Positions 1 through 7,701 of a DNA stretch of 39,481 nt are shown here, one piece after another. The notes under the pieces are model-generated. The model worked only from the letters and a program-made list of their open reading frames with translations. It was not told the origin of the DNA and searched no databases. Within the stretch, counting starts at the first letter, position 1; each line of letters starts with the position of its first letter. The stretch is from Thermoanaerobaculia bacterium. Its GTDB lineage: Bacteria; Acidobacteriota; Thermoanaerobaculia; Multivoradales; JAHZIX01. Position numbers and translations under genes: made by a program. Location of the stretch: NCBI GenBank assembly GCA_027069135.1, contig JALXFE010000491.1, positions 1-39,481 of the forward strand, read 5' to 3'.

Positions 1-5
1 GTTCT

Positions 6-167
6 ATTCGGCCGAATCTTCGTTGTCAAACCTCGATGATTCCCGAATCATCTGCGGTTTTCCGCCTTGATTCGGCTCGAATACTCCTCGCTCTCGCTAG
101 CGCCTGACTTCTGCCACGGGCTGCTAGGAAGGGGTGCTTCGATCTCTTCGATTCCTGCGAATCATCG
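6..167. repeat. Cluster of short palindromes at window edge
   Basis: Three short inverted repeats lie in this non-coding stretch. A perfect 12-bp palindrome, ATTCGGCCGAAT, is at 6-17. GATGATTC/GAATCATC with a 2-nt centre is at 35-52. GATTC/GAATC with a 4-nt centre is at 150-163. The second and third share the GATTC-N-GAATC core and the word GAATCATC. They precede the small nucleotidyltransferase gene, so they could be operator half-sites or decayed repeat debris. No open frame here looks real. Confidence 0.4.
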
Positions 168-236
168 TGGTTCGACACCTTCCACGCTGTGCTGTATTCT
201 TTTTCTTGCTTCGAGATCTACCGACGGACGTGAATC

Positions 237-527
237 ATGCCAATCCCTGCCTTTGTAGATGTCAAGAGAGAAGATATTCGGCGAGTAGCGGCCAGACATG
301 GCGCGCAGGATGTCCGTCTCTTCGGATCGTTTGCCCGGGGAGAGGCCCAGGAGAAGAGCGATGTGGACTTCCTCGTCAGGGTAGGTCCCAAGACTTCATC
401 CTGGTTTCCCGCAGGTCTGATCTTGGATCTCGAAGGGCTCCTCGGGCGCAAGGTCGATGTCGTCACCGAATCGTCGCTCCATCCTCTTCTCCGAGAAGAA
501 GTCCTCGAGGAGGCTCTTCCGCTGTGA
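237..527 (+). CDS. MNT-type minimal nucleotidyltransferase (MntA-like antitoxin)
   Basis: A 96-residue protein of the minimal nucleotidyltransferase family. The signature GSFARG, then about eight residues, then SDVDFLV (residues about 31-48) is the GS-x-D-x-D catalytic pattern that binds metal and nucleotide. In the HepT/MntA toxin-antitoxin family the MNT protein neutralises the HEPN RNase HepT by AMPylating it near its active site. Length and the C-terminal acidic/leucine tail fit the family. The stop codon overlaps the GTG start of a HepT-like frame (GTGA), the usual operon arrangement, but that partner is truncated. The ATG at 237 has only a weak ribosome site. Family call is firm; whether the protein still has a function without an intact partner is unknown. 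Confidence 0.75.
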   Translation: MPIPAFVDVKREDIRRVAARHGAQDVRLFGSFARGEAQEKSDVDFLVRVGPKTSSWFPAGLILDLEGLLGRKVDVVTESSLHPLLREEVLEEALPL

Positions 528-634
528 AATCGGAGGTGGTCTATCTTACCCACATCCTCGAGTGCGCACGGCGAATCCAAGAGTATGTAGGGGGTGGACG
601 CGAGGGGTTCATAGCGTCACATCTGAACAGCTAG
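524..634 (+). pseudogene. Truncated HepT-like HEPN toxin fragment
   Basis: The frame opens with GTG at 524, overlapping the MNT stop by the GTGA arrangement. It encodes about 36 residues beginning VKSEVVYLTHILECARRI and ending at a TAG. This resembles the first helix of HepT (DILE..ERIxxY), which is normally about 110-140 residues and carries an R-x4-xH RNase motif near its C-terminus. Reading past the stop in this frame shows no HepT-like sequence, so the toxin appears truncated rather than interrupted by one mutation. Inference: a decayed type VII toxin-antitoxin pair. Confidence 0.5.
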
Positions 635-1072
635 GGCGCGGTACCTCGGTCACCCGTGGCAAGGCTGGCATCGCGACCGAGGCCATACCGACTCTACCTC
701 GAGAGTTCTAGAGAAGAGGTCTCAGTACTCTTCGCGTTAGTAGAAGTCGCAACAACACGTACCTCTTCCACGGCGGCAGAATCCCCCCCCATCCGCACCC
801 GTAGGGCTCGCAGGGAGCACCCTGGATGCACCTAAAGTAGACGATTTCCCCAAGAAACGCCGGAGTCATCGGAAAGGCGACCTCCTCCGCGGGGGTCGTA
901 GCTGGCCCAGCGGCCTTTAGTAAATAGCCTTGAGTGCTCTCTCCTGCGGAGGATGCTTGCACTATCAGCTATCCCCGTCGGCGGGGAGGGTAGGCTCCGG
1001 TACCATAGAGGCGCGACGGTGTCATGAAATGTTGGGGTTCGGCGAGTGGCTACGAGGGGAAGGAACAATGGG
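635..1072. other. Intergenic region without a supported gene
   Basis: About 440 bases between the HepT fragment and the GlcD-like gene. The open frames here have no recognisable protein features. A run of eight C lies near 785-792. A perfect stem-loop, TCCCCG/CGGGGA with a TCGG loop, is at 972-987, without a following T-tract. Just before the GlcD start are three 9-bp units of the type gatgaggga (about 1072-1098), which continue into its first codons. Confidence 0.5.
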
Positions 1073-2530
1073 ATGAGGGGGATGAGGGAGATGAGGGAGA
1101 CGCTTGAAATCGGCCCATTGCCGGAAGGGTTCGTGGGGGAGCTGACGGATTTGCTCGGGGAGCGGTTCTCCCAATCGTCGTCGGTGCTGGAGATTCACGG
1201 TCGGGATGAATCGTATTTCGAGATGATGCCGCCCCAGGCGGTGGTTTTCCCACAGTCGACCAAAGAGGTACAGGGGATCGTCCGGGCGTGCGCGCGCTTC
1301 GTCGTGCCCCTGGTGCCTTTCGGGGCCGGGTCTTCGCTGGAGGGGCACGTGCTGCCAATCCACGGGGGAATTTCGCTGGATCTGACGGGGATGAACAAGA
1401 TTCTCGCGGTGCGGCCGGAAGATCTGGATGTGACCCTACAGGCGGGGGTCACCCGGCTGCAGCTGGAGAAGGCCTTGGCGGAGCACGGGTTGTTTTTTCC
1501 CGTCGATCCCGGGGCCGATGCCACCTTGGGGGGGATGGTCGCCACCGGGGCCTCGGGAACCACCACCGTGCGCTACGGCACGATGCGGGAGAACGTCCTC
1601 TGCTTGGAGGTGGTGCTGGCCAACGGAGAGGTAATCCGCACCGGCAGCCGGGCCAAGAAGTCCTCCTCCGGCTACGATCTGACGCGGCTGATGATCGGCT
1701 CCGAAGGGACACTTGCGGTGATCACCGAAGTCACCCTGCGCCTCCGCGGCATCCCCGAGGGGATCTCGGCGGCGGTCTGCGCCTTCCCGGATCTCAAGAG
1801 CGCCGTCCGCACCGCCGTCGAGGTGATCCAATGGGGTATCCCGGTGGCCCGGGTGGAGCTCTTGGACGAGGTCCAAATCGACGCCGTCAACCGCCATTCG
1901 AATCTCTCCCATACCGTGCTCCCCACGTTATTCTTCGAGTTCCATGGTTCCCCCCGGGGGGTGGAGGAGCACGCCCGCTCCGCCGCCGAGATCGCCGACG
2001 GCAACGGCGGCCAGGAATTTCGTTGGGCGACGGAGGCGGGGGAGCGGCATACCCTCTGGCAGGCACGGCACGAGGTCTATTTTGCCGACCTTGCGCTGCG
2101 CCCCGGCGCCCGGGTCATGTCGACGGACGTCTGCGTCCCCATCTCCAGGCTGACGGAATGCATCACCGAAACCAAAGCGGAGGTCTCCCGGGCCTCCTTT
2201 CCCATCCCTTTGGTAGGGCACGTTGGCGACGGCAATTTCCACCTTCTGATGGTGATCGATCCCGAGTTCCCGGAGGAGCTTGAGGAAGCCAAGGCCTTGA
2301 ACCGCTCCCTCGTCGCAAGAGCCCTGCGCATGGGCGGCACCTGCTCCGGAGAGCACGGGATCGGCATCGGCAAGAAGCGGTGGATGGCCCAGGAGCACGG
2401 CGGCGCCTTAGAGACCATGCGGGCCATCAAGAAGGCCCTGGACCCGCAGGGGATCCTCAATCCCGGAAAGGTGCTGCCACGGGAGGGGATGGGCCAAGCG
2501 TCCCATAGCCAAGGCCGAGACGCACCTTGA
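1073..2530 (+). CDS. FAD-linked oxidase, GlcD / D-lactate dehydrogenase family
   Basis: A 485-residue flavoprotein of the VAO/PCMH fold that oxidises D-2-hydroxy acids such as D-lactate or glycolate. The FAD_binding_4 domain covers about residues 40-215, with PFGAGSSLEGH and PGADATLGGMVATGASG matching the pyrophosphate- and flavin-binding segments. The C-terminal FAD-oxidase domain contains HVGDGNFH (about 382), the metal-ligand motif, and CSGEHGIGIGK (about 424). Length is normal for single-subunit LDHD/GlcD. The frame opens earlier at a GTG (1046), but ATG 1073 has an AAGGA eight bases upstream. The next gene follows after 36 bases on the same strand, so the two flavoenzymes are likely co-transcribed. 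Whether it belongs to the peptide pathway, for example supplying glyoxylate or oxidising an intermediate, is inference. Confidence 0.85.
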   Translation: MRGMREMRETLEIGPLPEGFVGELTDLLGERFSQSSSVLEIHGRDESYFEMMPPQAVVFPQSTKEVQGIVRACARFVVPLVPFGAGSSLEGHVLPIHGGISLDLTGMNKILAVRPEDLDVTLQAGVTRLQLEKALAEHGLFFPVDPGADATLGGMVATGASGTTTVRYGTMRENVLCLEVVLANGEVIRTGSRAKKSSSGYDLTRLMIGSEGTLAVITEVTLRLRGIPEGISAAVCAFPDLKSAVRTAVEVIQWGIPVARVELLDEVQIDAVNRHSNLSHTVLPTLFFEFHGSPRGVEEHARSAAEIADGNGGQEFRWATEAGERHTLWQARHEVYFADLALRPGARVMSTDVCVPISRLTECITETKAEVSRASFPIPLVGHVGDGNFHLLMVIDPEFPEELEEAKALNRSLVARALRMGGTCSGEHGIGIGKKRWMAQEHGGALETMRAIKKALDPQGILNPGKVLPREGMGQASHSQGRDAP

Positions 2531-2566
2531 TCTGGAAGGAGGAGCGGCAAGGCCCGCCAACAGACC

Positions 2567-3871
2567 GTGAGAAGACTCCTACCCCCCGAGGACGATGCCG
2601 ATTGCGGCTGGTTCCAGGGCCTTGAGCCCGCCCCCCCGGCTCGGTCCCTCCAAGGGGATCTTCGGGTAGATTGCGCGGTGGTAGGTGCCGGATTTACGGG
2701 GCTGGCCGTGGCCCGTCGTCTGGCCGAGCTTCGACCGCGGTGGAGCATCGCTGTGTTGGAAGCGCAGCGGGCCGGGTACGGATCGTCGGCGAGAAGCTCT
2801 GGTTTCGTCGTGGACCTGGCGGGCTTCGTCTCCCGTCTGCCGAAGGAGGCCGCCGAGGCCGTCATCCGACTCTCCCGCCGGGGGATCCGGCTCCTGCGCC
2901 GGAGGGTTTCAGTCGACGGAATCGATGCCGCATGGGATGAGCGAGGATGGTTTCACGTGGCGGCAACACCGCAGGGGCAGCGGTCTTTGGAAGCCTTGCG
3001 ATCGTGGCTCGCGGGAAGGGGGGAAGCCTACGACGTCCTAGACCGAGGCGAGCTAGCCAAGGCCCTGGGGACTTCCTACTACCGGCAGGGATTGCGGCTC
3101 CCGGGAAGCGTCCTGGTACAACCCGGCGCGCTGGTCCGCGGACTTGCCGAGAATCTTCCCGACGGGGTACAGCTCTACGAGGGGTCGCCGGTCTCTGGGC
3201 TCGAGAAGGGAGGTCTGTGGAGGCTCCGGTGTATCGGAGGAACCGTCGTGAGCGACCGTGTGTTTCTCGCCACCAACGCGGCTCTGGGGACTTTCCGACC
3301 TCTGCGTTCGAGGGTGTTTCCCTTGATGACCTTCGGTAGTCTCACCCGAGCACTCACGAGCGAGGAGCAAGATCGCTTGGGAGGGGAGACAGAGTGGGGG
3401 ATCCTGGCCCAGGAGCCTTTGGGCTCTTCGATCCGCCGAACCCGGGGCCAGCGGATCCTCATCCGCAACACCTTGCGCTACCGACGTCGTCAGCAGATCA
3501 GCCCTTCGAACCGGGCCTTCGCTGCGGAGGTCCACCGAAAGTCTTTCCTGGATCGTTTTCCCCAGCTAGCCCGGGTGAAGTTTGAGAGTACCTGGGCGGG
3601 ATCCCTCGGGATGACCGCGAATCACGGCTTCGTATTCGGGGCTTTTGACGACGGTCTTTTCGCCGCCGGTGGGTATTCCGGCGCGGGGATCGCTCTGGGG
3701 ACCGCTGCCGGTCATCTCCTGGCAGACCTGGCCCTCGACGAGCCTTCCCGGGACCTCGATGCCCTGAGAGGCTTGCCGGGGCCCCGATGGATCCCTCCGG
3801 AGCCCCTCCTCGGCCTGGGTGTACGCCTCCATGTAGCACGATTGGAGGCCTTCTCCCGCGGCAAGATCTGA
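2567..3871 (+). CDS. FAD-dependent oxidoreductase, DAO (D-amino acid oxidase) family
   Basis: A 434-residue flavoenzyme with an N-terminal Rossmann motif VVGAGFTG (residues about 38-45), a following VLEA acidic strand end, and the C-terminal FAD motif AAGGYSGAGIALGTAAG. This is the DAO/glycine-oxidase/PuuB-like pattern of enzymes that oxidise C-N bonds of primary or secondary amines. The GTG start lacks a well-spaced ribosome site; an AAGGAGGAG at about 2535-2543 is some 24 bases upstream and no better in-frame start exists. It probably shares a transcript with the preceding oxidase and converges on the MFS exporter. In the s56-p1 hydrazine pathway a DAO homologue (Spb39) oxidatively cleaves N6-(carboxymethylamino)lysine to release the hydrazino acid. 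This gene could play that role here; the assignment is by family and neighbourhood only. Confidence 0.8.
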   Translation: MRRLLPPEDDADCGWFQGLEPAPPARSLQGDLRVDCAVVGAGFTGLAVARRLAELRPRWSIAVLEAQRAGYGSSARSSGFVVDLAGFVSRLPKEAAEAVIRLSRRGIRLLRRRVSVDGIDAAWDERGWFHVAATPQGQRSLEALRSWLAGRGEAYDVLDRGELAKALGTSYYRQGLRLPGSVLVQPGALVRGLAENLPDGVQLYEGSPVSGLEKGGLWRLRCIGGTVVSDRVFLATNAALGTFRPLRSRVFPLMTFGSLTRALTSEEQDRLGGETEWGILAQEPLGSSIRRTRGQRILIRNTLRYRRRQQISPSNRAFAAEVHRKSFLDRFPQLARVKFESTWAGSLGMTANHGFVFGAFDDGLFAAGGYSGAGIALGTAAGHLLADLALDEPSRDLDALRGLPGPRWIPPEPLLGLGVRLHVARLEAFSRGKI

Positions 3872-3888
3872 CGGAAGCTGTCCTTCCG
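3872..3888. terminator. Candidate stem-loop between convergent genes
   Basis: Directly after the DAO-family stop codon, CGGAAG and CTTCCG form a perfect 6-bp stem with a 5-nt loop. It sits in the 23-bp gap between the convergent flavoenzyme and MFS genes. There is no T-tract on either strand, so an intrinsic terminator is only possible. Confidence 0.3.
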
Positions 3889-3894
3889 GGAGGG

Positions 3895-5265
3895 TCATGG
3901 GGGCGCTGCCTCGTGGGCCGTGGCTTCGTGGGCCGTGGCTTCGTGGGCCGTGGCTTCGGGGGCCGGAACTTCGGGAAGACTGTCCGGGAGATCTTCCTCC
4001 AGGCGGCACAGGCGAGGACTGGCGGTGGCCAGGGCGGTAGTGAGGAGGAAGAGGATCCCGGCGAGGAGAAACATCAACCCGATGCCCCGCCCCGGTCCTC
4101 GGCCCACGAAAGGGGTGAGAGCTCGGGCCAGGGGACCTCCGGCTTCCTGAAAAGGGAGGAAGACCCGATCCGCCAGCGGGCCCGCCAGGAGGAACGCCAC
4201 CGGTCCGGTGACCTGGGCCACCACACGCCGCATCGCAAAGACCCGACCCTGAATCGCTGGCGCCACCTTGACCTGCCAGAGGGCTTGGCTGCATCCGTTG
4301 AGGATGGGGATCGAGAAATAGATCACGAAGAGGCCTGCTGCGATCAGCCCCACGGACGGCCGAAGCCCAGCGACGATCAGGCCGAGACCGAAGACCGGTC
4401 CGGTGGTGAGGATGCCGAGGATCTTGCGCTCCGGCCCACCCCAGGTGCTCATCAGAAGGCCTCCCAGGACGGCTCCGGCAGATCCCACCCCCAGGACCAA
4501 ACCCAGGTACTCCTCCGTCGTGAAGGCGAGGACCATGGGGGTGGTCAACACCAAAGCGAAGGGCGTCAACAGATTGACGGCGGCGAAGAAAGCCAGGAGC
4601 CGCACCAGGCCCGGTCGATCCCGGATATACCTCCAACCATCCCCTGCCTCCTGCAGCAAGGAACGTCGCTTTGAGCCTCGAGCCGGGGCCGGTTCTAGGT
4701 GGGGAATGCGTACTTTGAAGAGCACCCCTACCGCCAGGAGAAAGGTCAGGCCGTCTATCGCCAGCACGCCGCCAAGGCCCCCGGCGGCGAGGATCACCCC
4801 CGCCAGCAGGGGAGCCAGAACCCGCGCGCTGGCTTGCCCCAGCTGCACCATACCGCTCGCCCGTCCGAGATGGTGGCGGGGGACGAGGAGGGTTGTCGCC
4901 GCGGAAAAGGCGGGGAATTGCAGTGCTCCAAAGGCGGCTCCGAGAGCGGAGAGGACGTAGATATGCCAGAGTTCCAGGCGGTCTGAGGCCACCAGGATCA
5001 CCAGGAGAAGGGTCGCTCCGGCGGCGCCGCTATCGCCCAGAATCATGGCCTTACGCCGATCCCATCGGTCCACCAGGGCTCCGGCGAAGGGGGAGACTAG
5101 AATCACCGGAATCGTGCTGAAGAAAGCGACGAGAGCGAAGAGGGATGCGGAGCCGGTACGCTTGAAGATCCACACCCCAAGGGCGAAGCGGGTCAGGCCG
5201 GATCCCATCGTCGAGACAACCTGCCCGCCCCAGATCCACAGAAACGTTCGAAAGGTTGAGACCAT
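3895..5265 (-). CDS. MFS efflux transporter (MefA/EntS-like)
   Basis: A 456-residue major facilitator with about 12 hydrophobic segments. It has the loop 2-3 motif GALVDRWDRRKAM (about residues 61-73) and a second half beginning around residue 220. Family members of this type export small molecules such as macrolides or enterobactin. The start ATG lies nine bases after the permease stop, making it the last gene of the NRPS operon and a likely exporter of the peptide. The C-terminus is hydrophilic and ends in a HEATA repeat encoded by a 15-bp DNA tandem repeat, a tail not needed for transport in the family. Substrate is inferred from context. Confidence 0.85.
   Translation of the reverse strand: MVSTFRTFLWIWGGQVVSTMGSGLTRFALGVWIFKRTGSASLFALVAFFSTIPVILVSPFAGALVDRWDRRKAMILGDSGAAGATLLLVILVASDRLELWHIYVLSALGAAFGALQFPAFSAATTLLVPRHHLGRASGMVQLGQASARVLAPLLAGVILAAGGLGGVLAIDGLTFLLAVGVLFKVRIPHLEPAPARGSKRRSLLQEAGDGWRYIRDRPGLVRLLAFFAAVNLLTPFALVLTTPMVLAFTTEEYLGLVLGVGSAGAVLGGLLMSTWGGPERKILGILTTGPVFGLGLIVAGLRPSVGLIAAGLFVIYFSIPILNGCSQALWQVKVAPAIQGRVFAMRRVVAQVTGPVAFLLAGPLADRVFLPFQEAGGPLARALTPFVGRGPGRGIGLMFLLAGILFLLTTALATASPRLCRLEEDLPDSLPEVPAPEATAHEATAHEATAHEAAPP
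3911..3957. repeat. 15-bp tandem repeat inside the MFS gene
   Basis: The unit tcgtgggccgtggct occurs three times head to tail (3911-3955) and starts a fourth copy. Because 15 is a multiple of three, each copy adds five residues (HEATA type) to the cytosolic C-terminal tail of the MFS protein without shifting frame. Copy number may vary between strains by slippage. Confidence 0.9.
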
Positions 5266-5274
5266 GAGCTTGGC

Positions 5275-7701
5275 TTAGCGCTCGGTCCGCAGGACCTGGA
5301 TGGGATCCGCTCGGGCCGCGCGGGCTGCCGGCAGGTAGCTCGCCGTCAGGGCGATGGCGCACAGTGCCAGACCCACGGCGACGAAGGTCAACGGATCGCT
5401 AGCACCGATGCCATAGGCCAATCCCTCGAAGGTGCTGCGAAAGAACCGCAAACCCAAGAAACCCGCGACCAGGCCGAGCACCAGCCCGCCACCGGCGAGG
5501 ACCAAGGCCTTTCTCAGAACTGATCGAAGAACCCGTGCCGGGCTGGCACCGAGGGCAAGGCGCAGGCCGAACTCCCGGAGCCGCTGGGTCACCGAGTAGG
5601 CGATGACACCGTAGACCCCCACGCTCACCAGGATCAGCGCCGCGACTCCGAAGAGGAGGAATAGAAGTGAGCTGAATTTCGGCTGCGACACCGAGTCCGC
5701 CAACCGGTCCTCCATCGACCGGATTTCCGGCACCGGTTGGGCCGAATCCACCGCCCAGATCGCCTTGCGAAGGGCCGGCGCCAAGGCTGCGACCGTCGCT
5801 GTCGACGGCAGCGCGAGCTCGAGGGAAGCTGCGGGCAGCTGGGGATAAGGGACATAGAGCTGCTCCGTCACGTCGGCTCCGAGACCCTGGTCGCGCACCG
5901 GTCCCACGACCCCCACCACGGTGCGCCAGGTCCCCGGGGAATCGAAGCCCACCAACGCCAGCCGCCGTCCCAGGGGGCTGCTACCGGGCCAGTATCGCCG
6001 GGCCAGGGCGCTGTCGACCACCACCACCTTGGCTGCCTCGGCGTCGTCGGTCTCCTCGAAGGTGCGGCCTTCGTGGAGCGGAATCTCCATCACATCGAAA
6101 TACTCCGGGCTCACCACGCCGTAGCGGGAGAGGGCTTGGATCCCCGAGTCTTCCTCGAGCCCATCGATCTGCGGGACCCCCCCAAGAAACTTTTGGGCTG
6201 GCGGCAGATTCGTGGTCACCGCGGCGCCTTCCAGGCCGGAAACCCCCTCGAGACGGGCGCGCAGGGCGCGGTAGAAGGCGATGCGCTGGGCTGGGGTTCG
6301 GTACTTCGCCTTGGAGAGATTCAGCTGAACCGTCAGCAGGTTCTCGGTACGAAATCCCGGATCCGTGGTCATCATTTGCTGCAGGCTGCGCAGGGTCAGA
6401 CCGGTGCCCAGGAGGACCACCACCGCGAGTGCGATCTCGCCGACGACCAGGGCGTGTTGGCCTAAGGCACCGCGCCCGGTCAGGCCGGCGCCCTTGCCTC
6501 CCCCTTCTTTGAGGGCCGACGTCAGGGCCGGCTTGCGGGTCCCGAGGGCCGGCAAGAAGCTACAGAGCAAGCCGGTTAGAAGGGAGACGAACAAGGCGAA
6601 GATGACCACCGGCAGATCCAGGGAAACCTCTGCGACCCGAGGGATCCCCGGGGGAGCCCAGGCCAGGATCGCTTTCATGCCGGCCCCGGCGAGGAGAATT
6701 CCCAGGAGGGCGCCGGGCACCGCCAGCAGGAGGCCTTCGAGGAGGAGCGGTCGTGCCATGGCCCAGGGCCCGGCTCCCAGGGCCGCCCGCAGGGCCAGCT
6801 CCTTGCGGCGACCGGCACCCCGCACCAGCAGGAGATTGGCGACGTTGGCGCAGGCGATCAGCAACACCAGGAGAACAGCCCCTTGAAGGATGACAAAAAG
6901 GGGGGCGATATCACCGAGGATCTCGTCGCGGATCGGTACCAGTCGGATGCCGAAGCCGCTCTCCGGCGGATAGAGCTCCGGGTAAGCGGAGCGGAACTGC
7001 TGGGCCAGATGATCGAGCTCCGCTTGGGCCTGGGATAGAGTCTGTTGGGAACGAACCCGGCCGAGGATTCGAACTCCGCGAACCCGCCGCGGCACCGCCG
7101 GGTTCGGCGTGAAGGGTACCCAGATCTCTGCCTCCGCCGGGGGAAAGAGAAAGTCCTCGGGGAGCACGCCGAGGATTTGGAAGGGCAGGCCGTCCAGCGA
7201 GACGATACGGCCAAGGACGTCCGGGGCGCCGCCGAAGCGCCGCTGCCAGAAACCATGACTGAGCACTGCGACGCGCTCCTGATCCTTCTCTTCTATCGGA
7301 GAAAAGGTCCGTCCCAGGGCTGGCTGGGAACCGAGGAGGGAGAAGAGGGAGGCCGAGGCCCGGCAGCCGTGGACCCGGATCGGATCGCCGTCGTCTCCGG
7401 AGAGGTTGTAGTCCCAGGGGATGAAGCCGGCGATGCCTTCGAAGGCCTTCCCCTGCCCGCGGTGGTCCTCGAACTCCTGGCCGGAAGACGGGGCCTTGGG
7501 GAGATTCTTGCCGGTCATCCGGTTCCATACCAGGACCAGGTGATCCGGCTCCGGATAAGGGAGGGACCGCAGGACCACGTGGTCGAAGAAGCTGAATCCC
7601 AGAGTGGCGGAACCGATTCCCAAGCCGAGGCAGAGGATTGCTGCGAGACTCAGCCAAGGGTGACGAAGGAGGGAGCGCAGGGCGCCCAGGAGAGAAAACA
7701 T
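5275..7701 (-). CDS. ADOP-family ABC permease (MacB/FtsX-like, duplicated)
   Basis: An 808-residue membrane protein with two tandem MacB-periplasmic-core plus FtsX units. TM1 is at about residues 18-40, the first periplasmic domain about 50-240, FtsX helices about 275-400, a helix near 415-435, a second periplasmic domain about 440-640, and final FtsX helices about 685-800 (LREFGLRLALGASPARV loop). This duplicated arrangement without a linked ATPase is the acidobacterial duplicated orphan permease type. Its ATG overlaps the NRPS2 stop as TGATG, so translation is probably coupled. Known relatives are mechanotransmission exporters that need a separate MacB-like ATPase, and none is encoded in this window. 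A role in export of, or resistance to, the peptide is inference from operon position. Confidence 0.9.
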   Translation of the reverse strand: MFSLLGALRSLLRHPWLSLAAILCLGLGIGSATLGFSFFDHVVLRSLPYPEPDHLVLVWNRMTGKNLPKAPSSGQEFEDHRGQGKAFEGIAGFIPWDYNLSGDDGDPIRVHGCRASASLFSLLGSQPALGRTFSPIEEKDQERVAVLSHGFWQRRFGGAPDVLGRIVSLDGLPFQILGVLPEDFLFPPAEAEIWVPFTPNPAVPRRVRGVRILGRVRSQQTLSQAQAELDHLAQQFRSAYPELYPPESGFGIRLVPIRDEILGDIAPLFVILQGAVLLVLLIACANVANLLLVRGAGRRKELALRAALGAGPWAMARPLLLEGLLLAVPGALLGILLAGAGMKAILAWAPPGIPRVAEVSLDLPVVIFALFVSLLTGLLCSFLPALGTRKPALTSALKEGGGKGAGLTGRGALGQHALVVGEIALAVVVLLGTGLTLRSLQQMMTTDPGFRTENLLTVQLNLSKAKYRTPAQRIAFYRALRARLEGVSGLEGAAVTTNLPPAQKFLGGVPQIDGLEEDSGIQALSRYGVVSPEYFDVMEIPLHEGRTFEETDDAEAAKVVVVDSALARRYWPGSSPLGRRLALVGFDSPGTWRTVVGVVGPVRDQGLGADVTEQLYVPYPQLPAASLELALPSTATVAALAPALRKAIWAVDSAQPVPEIRSMEDRLADSVSQPKFSSLLFLLFGVAALILVSVGVYGVIAYSVTQRLREFGLRLALGASPARVLRSVLRKALVLAGGGLVLGLVAGFLGLRFFRSTFEGLAYGIGASDPLTFVAVGLALCAIALTASYLPAARAARADPIQVLRTER

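Noticed and set aside
3787-4960. Plus-strand frames antisense to the MFS gene
   Set aside because: Shadow frames opposite a clear transporter with membrane helices; no independent signals.
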